64,000 nt of DNA from NCBI GenBank assembly GCA_037074765.1, contig JBAMDO010000578.1, forward strand, positions 806,001 to 870,000. The letters are read 5' to 3'. The notes beneath the pieces are model-generated. The model saw nothing but the letters and a program-made list of their open reading frames with translations. It was not told the DNA's origin and ran no database searches. This document shows positions 1 to 10,990 of this stretch, one piece after another (the stretch's first letter is position 1; each line of letters opens with the position of its first letter). The DNA is from Mansonella perstans. Taxonomy: Eukaryota; Nematoda; Chromadorea; Rhabditida; Onchocercidae. The translations under genes and the position numbers were made by a program.

Positions 1-2080
1 ACACATCTTTAATCATTCTCATTCCTTCTTACTACTTAGCTTTCCATAATAGTCTTTAAAAGTGCAATGTTATTTTTCATTTAATTTATTTAATTCCTAT
101 AATTAAGCCCGAGAAGAATAAGTTTAATGCATGATTATCATTCCATGGCTCAATTTACAAATAATGTTTTCAACAATTATAATTATCAGGATTATAATAT
201 TTTTTCGGTTTTTTCTTTTTGAAAATAATTTTGATGCTGATGTCAAATATCACTCTTACAATATGCATGCGCAGATATATACAAACACACAACATACAAC
301 GCATTCGCAAACAATCACACACACACATACACAACATGGAACGATAAAAAACTCTTAAATGACGATTTGGAAACGAAAGTTTCATTGGTAATACCAAACA
401 ATTAAGTTGCATATATTCTAAATAATCGTTTATCTCATGAGAAATAAAAAACATTTGCAATCATTCCTTGGCCACTCAATGACATTAAGCAGTTATTAGC
501 AGGTCAAGATAATTGCTACCACACGTTGCCAGGCCTTTACCAATTTATCATTCATCATCCATCTTCCACTTTTTTTCCACTTTTCCAATTTTTTTTTCCA
601 ATTTTTTTTCCACTTTTTTTTCCAATTTTTTTTCCAATCAAATCATGCGAAAAAAAAAAACCCTCTAGAGTAGCATCACAGTGAAGACTCGATCCTTTCA
701 TAAATTACAGAACAGGAAATTTCAAAAATCCACAGAGATTTCAAAATTAGTCTTTTTTGATTTATTTAAAACCCTTCGATGCAAAAATGAGAATTCAAAA
801 TGATCGATGAGTTAATTACCTTACTTCAAGTTTTATTAATTCTTATTAAGAAAGATTGTAAAAAATTAACTTCAAAAAATGAAATATATATTTCCTTTCA
901 ATTAATTTTTTGTTTTTATTCAAAATGTGATGAATTACTTTTACTGTTATGTTTATCAATAAGCTTACTTCTTCATGCAGACATATTAACAGTTCGGAGA
1001 AAACTTTACAATTGTCGCGAAATCTTCCAAAAACTTTTCTCAGCCAAGTAGAGAGTAGATAACTAAAAATCCAGTAACATATCACTTGTCACATTGCTAT
1101 GACTTATCAACTTGTCAAGGCTGAATAATAAACAAAATAGATTGACTTCATTTCAATTACTTCTCTGTAATTTTCTTTTTGGCTTTTTTCAATATTATTT
1201 CTGTTAAACCATTCTATATATCACTATCTCTACGTTATCAATATGTTATTTCATTATCATTCATTATCAATAATTCGTCTTTCCTTTTTCCATAATTTAA
1301 AGTACTTATTCATTTTTTAGTTTCTGCTTTTCGAATCTCCGATATTTTCTGCGGAATTCTCATGTGAATACAAGTATCAGATTAAAATAAATGGTGGAAT
1401 TAGAGAAGAAACTTAAACAGGACCAAAATCGATTCGACTTTTGGACGTTTATAGTGACATCTATATATTTCAGTCTCATACTTTATGCAAATATAATTAA
1501 GCATAACAGGGAGAAAAAAATAAATGAAATAGCTCATACTATAACTTAATAGCTCATTATAAATGATTCGTACTATATATTCATTATCTGTCTAACTAGT
1601 GAAAATATCAATGGAACATTTAGGCATGCGCACAATTTAAATTATCTAGATTAATAATCAGCGATGATAGATACGATGAAAGTTACTGATAAATAAACAG
1701 AATTTTTTTTCTTCATTTCTCCCTTCTAACGGATGATTAAAAACTGTTTTGGAAATAATTGAAGCATATCAAATCGCAGGATTTTTGTGAGATTTTTTCC
1801 TCTCCATGTAAAGCACTTCGGTTTTATCGCATTACTATTTATCAAGCGAGCAGAGGTTTTCTTGTTTTTGCATATTTATTGCAATATGTTCTCATTTGTA
1901 GGGTCTTTAACTACGAAACATACACATACTAATTATTGTCATTAAAGTTATTCGTACTTCCATTAGCACCACCATCATTACCAACTATCAAATTACTCTG
2001 ACTATTTATTAATTTTCCATTAAAATACATTTTTAAGATTTGCATAATTTGTCCCTTTTCTTATTATGAATTTGAAGCAA
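1..2080. other. AT-rich stretch with no supported gene
   Basis: Long A and T runs dominate. Open frames here are short and have no convincing splice context. A CCA(T)n tandem tract near position 565-640 is listed separately. A minus-strand exon candidate begins just to the right. Confidence 0.5.
560..636. repeat. CCA(A/C)T-rich tandem tract
   Basis: About six to seven copies of a 12-13 base unit, CCA(A or C) followed by a run of T, lie head to tail. The number of T per unit varies, as expected of replication slippage. No coding potential is seen. Confidence 0.85.
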
Positions 2081-2120
2081 GTTACACTCACCCAATACGC
2101 TTTTACTCAAGTTTATATCT

Positions 2121-2544
2121 AAAGACTGAAAATAATTCCCTTCTGAAGATTCCAAAATTCATTCCTGTTTTCGACTTTCCACTGACAATAACGCGGCTTC
2201 TTGGCCAACGTTTGAGCTATGGCTTCTTTGGCATCATACGACCAAATATCGTCCAAAACTTGAGCGATCCCTAATTCAGCGATATTACATGAAATATTTA
2301 AACGACCAATCGCCAATTCAACCTCAATATTCATCTACGTTTAGCAATATATTCAATAAACTGTCATTTATTGAAACTTTTAATATAATTAATAGTAATA
2401 AATTGTTAAAAATAGCAAATTATTAACCATAATTATAAATTTCTCTATGATAAGACAAAAGCGACAAAATATAAAATATTGCGGCAAGATCATCAGCATC
2501 AGGAAACATGTAATTGAAACCTTTTGCAAAAAAACTCTGAGAGC
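2121..2544 (-). CDS. Exon candidates of an unrecognised minus-strand gene
   Basis: Two exon-like stretches lie on the minus strand. The first (about 2544 to 2430) follows a good acceptor (gtgctctcag) and reads SFFAKGFNYMFPDADDL and onward to a GTTAAT donor. The second (2334 to 2121) reads MNIEVELAIGRLNIS, then WSYDAKEAIAQTLAKK, then a stop. The residue composition is protein-like, mixed and charged rather than the Phe/Leu/Asn noise of the surroundings. The two do not join in phase (the first ends in phase 1, the second is open only from phase 0), so either an exon is missing, the second starts at its own ATG, or the locus is decayed. No family was recognised. Confidence 0.3.
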
Positions 2545-2599
2545 ACTAATTTGAATTCCTTCCCATTCCAATGCATTTTTCACCTTGCACAATAGTAAT

Positions 2600-4540
2600 T
2601 CGTCTTCAAGAATTATTTCCGTAAAAATTTATTTAATAAAACAAAATTTTATGAACAGAAAAAATTTAACGATTTTAATATACGATTGAATACTTATTTC
2701 CTTTTCTGTTCTTCTTTCATTCAACAAAGAAACGCAAAAGCATTGGTAATGCGCAAATATTACATTTTACTTGTTACTGTATTACCTATCTCCATTCATT
2801 TGAGAACAAATTGATAATTAAGCATTATCTGCTAACAATATTTCGAGATTTACCTTTCCAAATTTCAACTGATAGAAAACACAGGTCTGAGAAATGAATT
2901 AGTTGAAACTATTTAGGAATAGTCAAGATGAAGTTAACAGATAATATTAGAAGCGATATGTAGTTTACATGGGTCTGTCTGCCTGCCTACCTGTTGTGTG
3001 TTTGCTTTTGTTGATGTATGCATTAATAAAGGACAATTTAATTGTTCCAGGAATAGCAAGAAGGACTGCATCGTTTTGCACACAAGACTCGGTTCTGTCG
3101 TTTATTGATTACCGATTGAAGTGGAAAAGTTGCTGCAATTTATAACTATTAATCAATCAGTGAACATCATTGATTGCCGATGTGTTTGCTGACACAAGTT
3201 ATACTGGAAATACATATGTTAAATAGATGGAAATACATATGAACATCTTCAGCTGTCTAGGTTTGTGTCAGTCTTAAGATTTTTGAAAATAATTTGAAAT
3301 CTTCTCATTTCTTTTAATAATATGAAAGTTTACTCTTCAACATGAACCACTGAATATCTTTTAGAGTTATTTCATGCTCACTTGATGAAATTGAAAGATC
3401 AAAGCCGAAAATCAAGTCAAGTTGAAACAAAAAGATTTGAAAGAGAATTAGAAAAAGCAGAATAATGTGCCCAGAAGACTTTATACATATCATCTTTTGA
3501 TGCATTAATATATTGATCAGAATGATGCTTGAAATTTTAAAAAGTGGATACATCGAATGAGGACTTCCCGAAAATAAAATTTTCTGCTATTTCATACACA
3601 TGTCTTGTGCAATGTACCAAGATGTTATACCAGATTACTGCAGGAAATATTTTTTTTTCTCATTTCTTTTAAATCAATGTCATATTTCAAGACAAAGAAA
3701 AAATGGCAATAAATTTGAAGTAACTGACGACATTTGCGTTTGAAACAATGTACCGATATTGTAACATGAAATCTGTTGTTGTTCTCGGGAAGCATTTTCT
3801 TATGAAATTTCCTTTCAATTCATTTTTCTTTTTTGTCTTAAGTTATCAAATTCATTTTTTACAACAGAGTTGGCAACGGCTACGTTAACAACTCCCAATT
3901 TTTTCATCAGTATTTTTCGGTATGATTTTCTAATATTAAAGTAAAATATTGAACTCTACCAGATTTTAATATACCAGTGATTTACGATACAGATAAATTT
4001 CAATCACTACAATTTGGTTTTAAAATGTTTCACGGAAACATCAGTCACTGCCACGGTTAAATCTAATTTTCGAGGACACCTAACGATTATATCAAGACCA
4101 AGTACTGAAAAATGGCTGTTTAAGATTGAATACATTATTAATATAATTTTAGGGGTTTATAGTTATGGATTGAAACTTTTCAAAGATGGTCTTTCCGTCA
4201 AATTAGTCAAACAAATCATTTCCTTTAACCAACGCTGAGATCAAATGTTAATCGTTTAGGCTTGTCAGTCGTTAAGAAGCTGTGTTTTTCATTGATTTAC
4301 TTCTCTGCCTTATATTTGATATCATTTCTTAAATTACTAAAGAAGACGATAGAGAAGTGAAAGAGAATAAAACGTTTGTTAAATTTTTACTAAATTTTGA
4401 CTTATAAAATTTTCTTCTTTATTATTTTTTTTTCAGAAATTATGCAAAATAATTGCTGTGAGAACAAAAATGATATTCTATTAATTATTTACAAAGATAC
4501 ATTCTTAAAAAAAGTTTCTTACATTCTCTTAAATTAATTT
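2600..4540. other. Mostly non-coding; weak exon-like pieces at 3872-3922 and 4014-4238
   Basis: The plus-strand stretch at 4014-4238 is open and contains a charged, plausible segment (SNFRGHLTIISRPSTEKW). A short piece at about 3872-3920 follows a TTTTTTACAACAG acceptor. Either could be an upstream exon of the gene ending at 5454, but I could not join them in phase. Nothing else stands out. Confidence 0.3.
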
Positions 4541-4543
4541 CAG

Positions 4544-5454
4544 GAATTTAATTTCAAAAAACATCCTAGCAAACGAGTTGTTTCGGAAAATTTCAATTAT
4601 TTACTGCTTCACATTTTACAAATTTAGCGATGTAAAAGAAAATGCCAGTAATTTAACAGATCTTATCAATTTTACGCTGCAGGAAATTAATAGTTTCACT
4701 AAATTTGTACAGGTATTGACAGAAATAGCAATGATACACTTTTCTTCTAACATTTCGAATTTTAGGAAATGGATCAATCATTATCTCTTATGATTTGTTT
4801 TCTTCTAATCAGTAATAATCACAGCTACAAATTATTTGTCGATAAAAAACTGATACTTACCAGCTTATTGATTGATGGTTTTCTAGTCACCGTTTTCTCG
4901 TTGTTATATACTTTAATAAACAGCATTACTAAATTTTATGATGATACCAACTAATTAACTTCATGTATGTTTGCTCTTTAGAATCACTGTATTTTAATGA
5001 GTCCAGTGCATTGTCTTCATCGTGGGATCAGTTTGGTGATTCCTTAGCAGAATCAGTTGCAAAAAACTGAAGTGACTCGTGGAAAATGTAAATGCTTGAA
5101 AGTATAGAATGCGCTTTTATAATTTATCGTAGTATCGATATGTATTTCAAATCTTTTACATTATTTCGACAATCAACCGATCAATAATATTTACTGCCGC
5201 TTTACTAATAAACTAATAAAGACGTAATTTTTAGAAAGTTTGACTTTTAATAAAACACTAATCCGAACAAATCTAACAGCATAATTTTCATTGGTTACTC
5301 AAAATCGATCAGTACTGATACTCTTCATTGCTAAAACATTTAAAGTTTTTTTGCTATTTTACAGGTTGATCGTGCAAAATCTGGCTATTTAGCGGAAAGT
5401 AAATATTGCAGATCGGAAAAGAGTTTGAGACAAGAAAATGCTGGTCCATCATAG
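4544..5454 (+). CDS. 3' part of an unrecognised gene
   Basis: Four exons fit together in phase: 4544-4712, 4766-4811, 4982-5055 and 5365-5454. They follow acceptors of the TTTCAG/TTTTAG type. Introns are 53, 170 and 309 bases. The first exon is open throughout after its acceptor and holds an amphipathic helix with NxT/S sequons (ENASNLTDLINFTLQEINS). The next carries a hydrophobic stretch (SLSLMICFLLI). The end is polar (SSSWDQFGDSLAES, then VDRAKSGYLAESKYC) and stops at TAG. If the weak donor at 5056 is not used, exon three ends at a TGA at 5068-5070, giving a shorter C terminus. The 5' exons were not found and no family was recognised, so this is a partial gene. Confidence 0.45.
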
Positions 5455-7215
5455 TTGTATATGGCTTCAGTATAAAATACGATTACACGAAAATCGAATA
5501 TATCATTAAAATATTCAGATTTATTTCCTCATTTCCATGCTGATCTCATTTTGACTAAATTATTAATCTATAAACAGTGCTTTTACTTGTATTTGCATAT
5601 GAAGAGTAATCATTTATTTCTATTTACGCATGACGAGTAATAAACTTAAAAATAGCTCTTCGCATACAAAGTTACCAAAGAAACAAAAAAGTGATAACTA
5701 TAAATAGTAAATTCGGCAAGTTTAATGGAATGAACGAGCGAAAAAACATTTAGTTACCAGGGAGCACTACTAAGATTGAACGGTTTAAATTTGATTTTTC
5801 AATTTTAAAAGCTTATTTATCCCCGCTTTGGATAAAATAACAGTAATGAAAGTATAGGTTCATAAATGGTGGAAAACTGAGGCATCTATAAAACATTGCA
5901 CATCAAACAATAAACTTTTTCAAATTATTCGCTTTCAGTATTTAATTAGAAAATCGTACGGCTTGTATTACAAGATTACTTTCCGTGCTTTCACTATCAC
6001 CATAATATTGTTTGTCGAAACCTCTACTTAAGCCATAAAGGTTTCACTTAGATGATTTGGACATTTGGTTCAATCCGCACTAATGATCAATCATTATATT
6101 ATTCACAAATTATTAATTAATAGAGATAATTTCGAGGTATTTGCGCGCAAAACACTTTTTATTTTGGATAGTGCACATATGTAATTAAATGGCTTTAAAT
6201 TATTGTTAAACTATCATTCAAAAGTACCGGATAGCAATGTCGGTTTAACGTACGTATGGCGTACGTTGGCAGAGACATAGCATTATCGTTTGGCTTGCAA
6301 ATCAAGAAAAATAGCTATGCTCAGAATTCTTTTGGTTTGTGCTACAATTTCTTTCCATTATTACCTAATCCATAGTAATCTAATTAAGTAACTAAACAAT
6401 TTAGGTAAAGTGATTGATTAATTTTTTGCTTAGATAACTAAAAAATTTGAATCAAGTAATTAAATAATTTAGATTAAATACAATTAAGCAGATAGATAGT
6501 GCAAAAGAAATAAATTTTCAAATAAAATAAAGTCCCAACAAATAAAATTATTGCTTGACTAAAATTTGATGCTTTGTTATCAGCGAGAGATTACAGTAAA
6601 GGGAGAAGAATCTGGCAAGGGTGACATTTCTAATTGTTTATTATTATTATACTATAGTTAAAATGTTATAATAATTCAAAGTCCGGCATATCTTAATTTT
6701 TCAAATCTAAAATGCTTAGACAGGTAAAATTCCAAAATTTTACGACATTTGCAAAATTTTGATAAATTTATTGCAATACAAGCAGGCAATATCAAAGTAT
6801 AATCTGTCCTAGAGTAAAGAAAATTAAAATATTCCTAATATTTTTCAATATCAGAAAGTTCTTTTCTAGATTATCTGAGATTGATTTAGGGATCCTCGAC
6901 CTTTGATCCTTTGCATACTAGTTTAAGGATTTGCTTTGATACATCTTTTAGTCGTTTTCTTTTTTAAATTCTGAAAAATGTTTATGTGATAAGAAAATTT
7001 AATTATTTATATATCACATTTCTCTGCATAATCCTAAAAATGCAGAATTCATTTAAAACGGTCACTTATATTGAACTGTCTAATTCATATAGTCAGAATA
7101 TTCCAATTTTTTATACCTTTGTCTGATTTATGCGAACAATCAGTGTGAATAACTTCATAGCTTTATTGCATATTGATTTGAATGCTTATTTAATGGAGAG
7201 AAATACGTAAAGAGA
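5455..7215. other. No gene seen
   Basis: AT-rich intergenic sequence without an open frame in good splice context. Around 6375-6480 there are loose repeats of TTAGNTAACTAAA/ATTTAG type. Confidence 0.5.
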
Positions 7216-7806
7216 TCACGCTTCACACGCATTCTGTGTGTTATTAATCTCTTTTAAACCAATTGAAATTTTATGAAATTGTTGAAATAAATAGTTGTAA
7301 TTGTTTAAATTTGGTGCGATGTTTGAACTTGGAGAATATTCTTTTATTTTTTGAAGATAGTGATCAAACAATGAAAGATCTACCATAGAGAACAAATCTT
7401 GAAGCAAAAATTTGTGAATTAATCTTAATTTTCAAAATTTATAAATTATCTTCACTAAATGATCAAACTGAACTCTGTGAAAATCATAAAGTGCATGTAC
7501 TTAAAAGTCAATAAATTTACTTGCAAATCAACCAATATCTACATTTACAAATTGGTCAATGTCACCATTATGAGGATGATCTGTTGACAAAATCTATCTA
7601 TTGCTCAGTGATTTAAATTAATTTAGATAAATGAGCGAGAAGATATCCTTTAGTTTTCGTTTATTTTTTTGAAACAATCCGCCCAATTTATAATTTCCCA
7701 AGAGGATTCTTTTTTGAAACATTACTAAATTGTTGGCTATCGTCAAGTCGGAAAAGAAAATTGGCCACACCTTCGGTTTATCTTCTGTTTTTATTGCAAA
7801 TAACAA
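7216..7806 (-). CDS. Two possible minus-strand exons, unrecognised
   Basis: Minus-strand frames at 7806-7618 (TEDKPKVWPIFFSDLTIANN) and 7407-7216 (SMVDLSLFDHYLQKIKEYS, ending NTQNACEA then stop) have mixed, charged composition and could be exons of one gene. The first follows an AAAACAG acceptor and has a usable GTAATG donor at about 7712. The phases I can derive do not match across the gap. A signal-peptide-like start further upstream (8290-8390) could belong to the same gene. Chance open frames are a real alternative. Confidence 0.2.
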
Positions 7807-8295
7807 TAGAAATTCGGCAACGTTGCACAGTGCATTACTTCATTGTTGCTTGTTTTCTATATCTCAATTGCAAATTCATAGATTTTAATTACAGCTATCC
7901 CAATTACAATGCTATGAAATTTAAAATTCAGGATTCGTTGTTGCTATTTCTATTTACTGATTGCTATATCTAAAAACTAATCGATGATTTATTTCCTAGC
8001 CCTATGACCTAGATTCTAATTTTTTTCACTTTTCATGTTTTTAAAGGTAAATACTAATACTTCCTGCAGGATAATACTTTTTTGTTCCAATTAAACCATA
8101 AATGCATTAATTTGATAATCAACAATCAATAATTCAGTAGAACAATGTTAAAATATTACCTAGTCGAGTGTATATGCATTTAATCGATTTTAGCTTTCTG
8201 AATTTTAATTCAGGAAAAAAAGTATTTTACTATGTAAAACAAAAAAAAAAAAAAAAAGCGAAAAAATTCGTATTCTTGATTTCTAGACTTCAAAC

Positions 8296-8391
8296 ATATG
8301 AAACAACAATTGTTTCGGTGGTTGGCAAAACAAACAGTAAAATGACAACCATCATTGCATGAACATTTACTTCTTTATATTTTCTCATTCT
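8296..8391 (-). CDS. Possible first exon with signal peptide
   Basis: On the minus strand an ATG-started frame contains a signal-peptide-like core (MMVVILLFVLPTTETIVV) followed by GTT donors in phase 0. No matching downstream exon was established. It might be the 5' end of the candidate gene at 7.2-7.8 kb. Confidence 0.2.
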
Positions 8392-8855
8392 TTCTGTATT
8401 CAAAAAGCGGAACAAGACGATTAAGAAGATAGAATGATGAAAGGTAGGGAATAAAGAATAATAATATAATAAATAAAAGAGCAAAGTTATCAAAATAGCG
8501 CCACAACCATATCACTTTTCAAATAACGATGCAGAAAGTTTGATTCACTTCGCAATCCAGTTGCTTTTCTTTTGGATTGCTCATTGAGATCTCATATCAT
8601 CACTGCAGATCTCTAATATGCATCACAAACTTGTCGTAACTATGGCATTGTATTGTATCTTGTCAAACAAACAGTGTCAGCAATAAACACTTTGCAAACA
8701 GGAAACCGGCCATTTTTTCAGACACTCAAATATTCCATGAATATAATCATGATAAAGTATGCATTACCATTAGCGACCGCTTCTCTCTCAATAATATTTT
8801 GATATGTCTTGACGTGCTCTTCCAGCTGTTGAATTGACTTCAAATTTTATTCTCC

Positions 8856-8927
8856 TGTTGTTGTTGTTGTCATTGTTGCTAATATTAATGTTGTATTGCT
8901 GTTTTGCTTTGTGTTGTTGATTGTTTA
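8856..8927. repeat. (TTG)n-rich tract
   Basis: Imperfect TTG trinucleotide repeats, interrupted by AATATTAATG, run for about 70 bases. Confidence 0.7.
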
Positions 8928-9785
8928 GCATTCTTTTTAGCATCCTTTTTGGTATTGTCACTATCACTTTGTATCCTGATCAAAGGAAAAGCAGTAAAAC
9001 GGGAAAGAGAATTCTACAAATTCATTTTTACCACATAGGAAATCGATATTGCATATTTCGGCATCCTCGTTAGTTTATTAATATCAGTGTCATTTTGCAT
9101 TAATACAGAAACATGACGATATGATTGCCAAATTAATGTGCCTCGAAATTTGATTTCTCCTAAATGAAAAAATGAAATTTGTAACTAGATTTGTTAAAAT
9201 TTCAACTTTTCATTAACTTAACTAGTAAATTGTATATCGAAAAATGGAAACATTTGTTTTAAATGTGATGCTAAAAATAGCATTTATTGATTTCACTTGA
9301 CTTTTTTCTTGTTTTATCGACCTGTTATAATTGAAGACAAATAGATGGTAGAAAAGAAAACGATCTGTTCTAATTTGTTGAGTTTGATGCATCATCATGA
9401 ATTGACGAGGTCTTATGTCAATTGAATCATCGGGTCTCTCTTCCTGTCTTTTTCAATGACTGTATCACATGCTACTAAACAACTTTTTGTCTGTCCGCAT
9501 TTTTGCAATGTTTAAATGAATGGATCGATTTCTTGTAACTATTTCTCTAATTTAATTGAATGAAAATAGCAGAAGTTCTTAAAGGAAGTATTACCCAAAC
9601 ACAACTTAACTGTTGTCTTCTTCAACCGAACCTTTCACAACGAAAATTTTCCCATCAGAAAACTTATGCAATATTGTCAGGTATCATTTGAAAAAGTTTT
9701 CATTACTCATCTAGGCGAATTTCATGCGCAACAGAGGAGAAATATTTTTCTTATAATAAAGCGGGAGGATGTTTTGAACAAGAAC

Positions 9786-9859
9786 ATGGACAGTTTTTGC
9801 ATATTAAATAATTCTAGTTGAAATGGACAGTTTTTGCATATTAAATAGTTATAGTTGCA
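9786..9859. repeat. Two-copy 37-bp tandem duplication
   Basis: A unit starting ATGGACAGTTTTTGCATATT occurs at 9786 and again at 9823. The copies differ at a handful of positions, so the duplication is fairly recent. Confidence 0.85.
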
Positions 9860-10990
9860 AGTACATTTTGTAATTCTTTTATCTATCAACGACAAAATCA
9901 ATAGCAAATTAAATAATGCTGCTGATATTACCAAATGACGGTTTAAATGACCTGATTTACTTTTCCTCTTCATTGCTATGCCTGAGAAAATTCGCCAATA
10001 ATGGTATAAATTTGAACAAGCAGCTAAAAATACCGATTCACATTTTTGCTTTTTTATTTTTATTTTTTTCCTTACGAGAAAGTTCAAGCTAATAGTGCCT
10101 ACTTCACTTTTTTTATAACGTTTTTTTTTTTTTTAATTTTGGGAGTATTTTAGGTTCATTTAAACGGTCCTTTGCCAATTGATATTCAATTTTTGACAAT
10201 TTCACTCAGTTTTTGACATAGCAAACTAACACTGTTTGTGCTCCATGCGAAAAATATAAATTAACATGTACATATGCACTTTAACCTGAATGGAGCAAAC
10301 AGTTCAGTTATTAAATTGCTGCAAAGTATACATAGTTGATAACAAGCCAAAACTCGTTAGCAATTTTTTTATAAGAAAATTTGTAAGTTCAAAAGAAAAA
10401 GAAAATGAATTAAAGCATTTTGTTATTAGTTTTGTCCATCCTCTTCGCCTCCTTTACCGATACGATTCTTTCAGCTTTCCATATTTGAGGCATGGAACTA
10501 ATAAAACATTTTGTGTGTATTATCACTGCTACACAGCTCGATGCAGTGTTCACCGCCATATGAAATGGACCGATTATGCATCACTTTTTTTCAGCGCTTA
10601 CCATTTTCATACTTTTCGATGGTATATTCACTCAGGATTTGAAATGGTATCAAAATTTCTACTCAAAATTTTGCAGTTAAAATGAGAATGATAATGAAAG
10701 TGATTTTTCAAGTAAGCATGGGATGATTAATGAGTGAATAATCTATTTGTTATTTGCCATCCTTTGTAAGAATATCTCAATGTAAGAATATTCAACCTTA
10801 CTAATCATTATCAGAAAAAGCAGTATATATGCAATATCAATAACGGTATAACAGAAAAGTTACGCAATAAAATAACATCACCAGAAATATAGAGGGAAAT
10901 TGTTCTGTCTTTTATTAAATTTCCAACACTCTCAAATGAAATTACGGAACAAGATTTAGAAAAAAGTTTTCTTATTAATATCTAGCATAG

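Larger units (their letters stand above)
8394..10990. other. Intergenic, simple repeats only
   Basis: No gene could be supported. The 131-codon plus-strand frame at 10290-10685 has a Cys/His/Tyr/Phe-rich composition typical of AT-rich noise and no signal peptide. The 5' exon and signal peptide of the receptor gene that follows must lie here or a little downstream, but I could not identify them. Confidence 0.4.

Noticed and set aside
10290..10685. 131-codon plus-strand open frame
   Set aside because: Rich in Cys, His, Tyr and Phe, no family features, no signal peptide, no splice relation to the receptor gene. Most likely chance.
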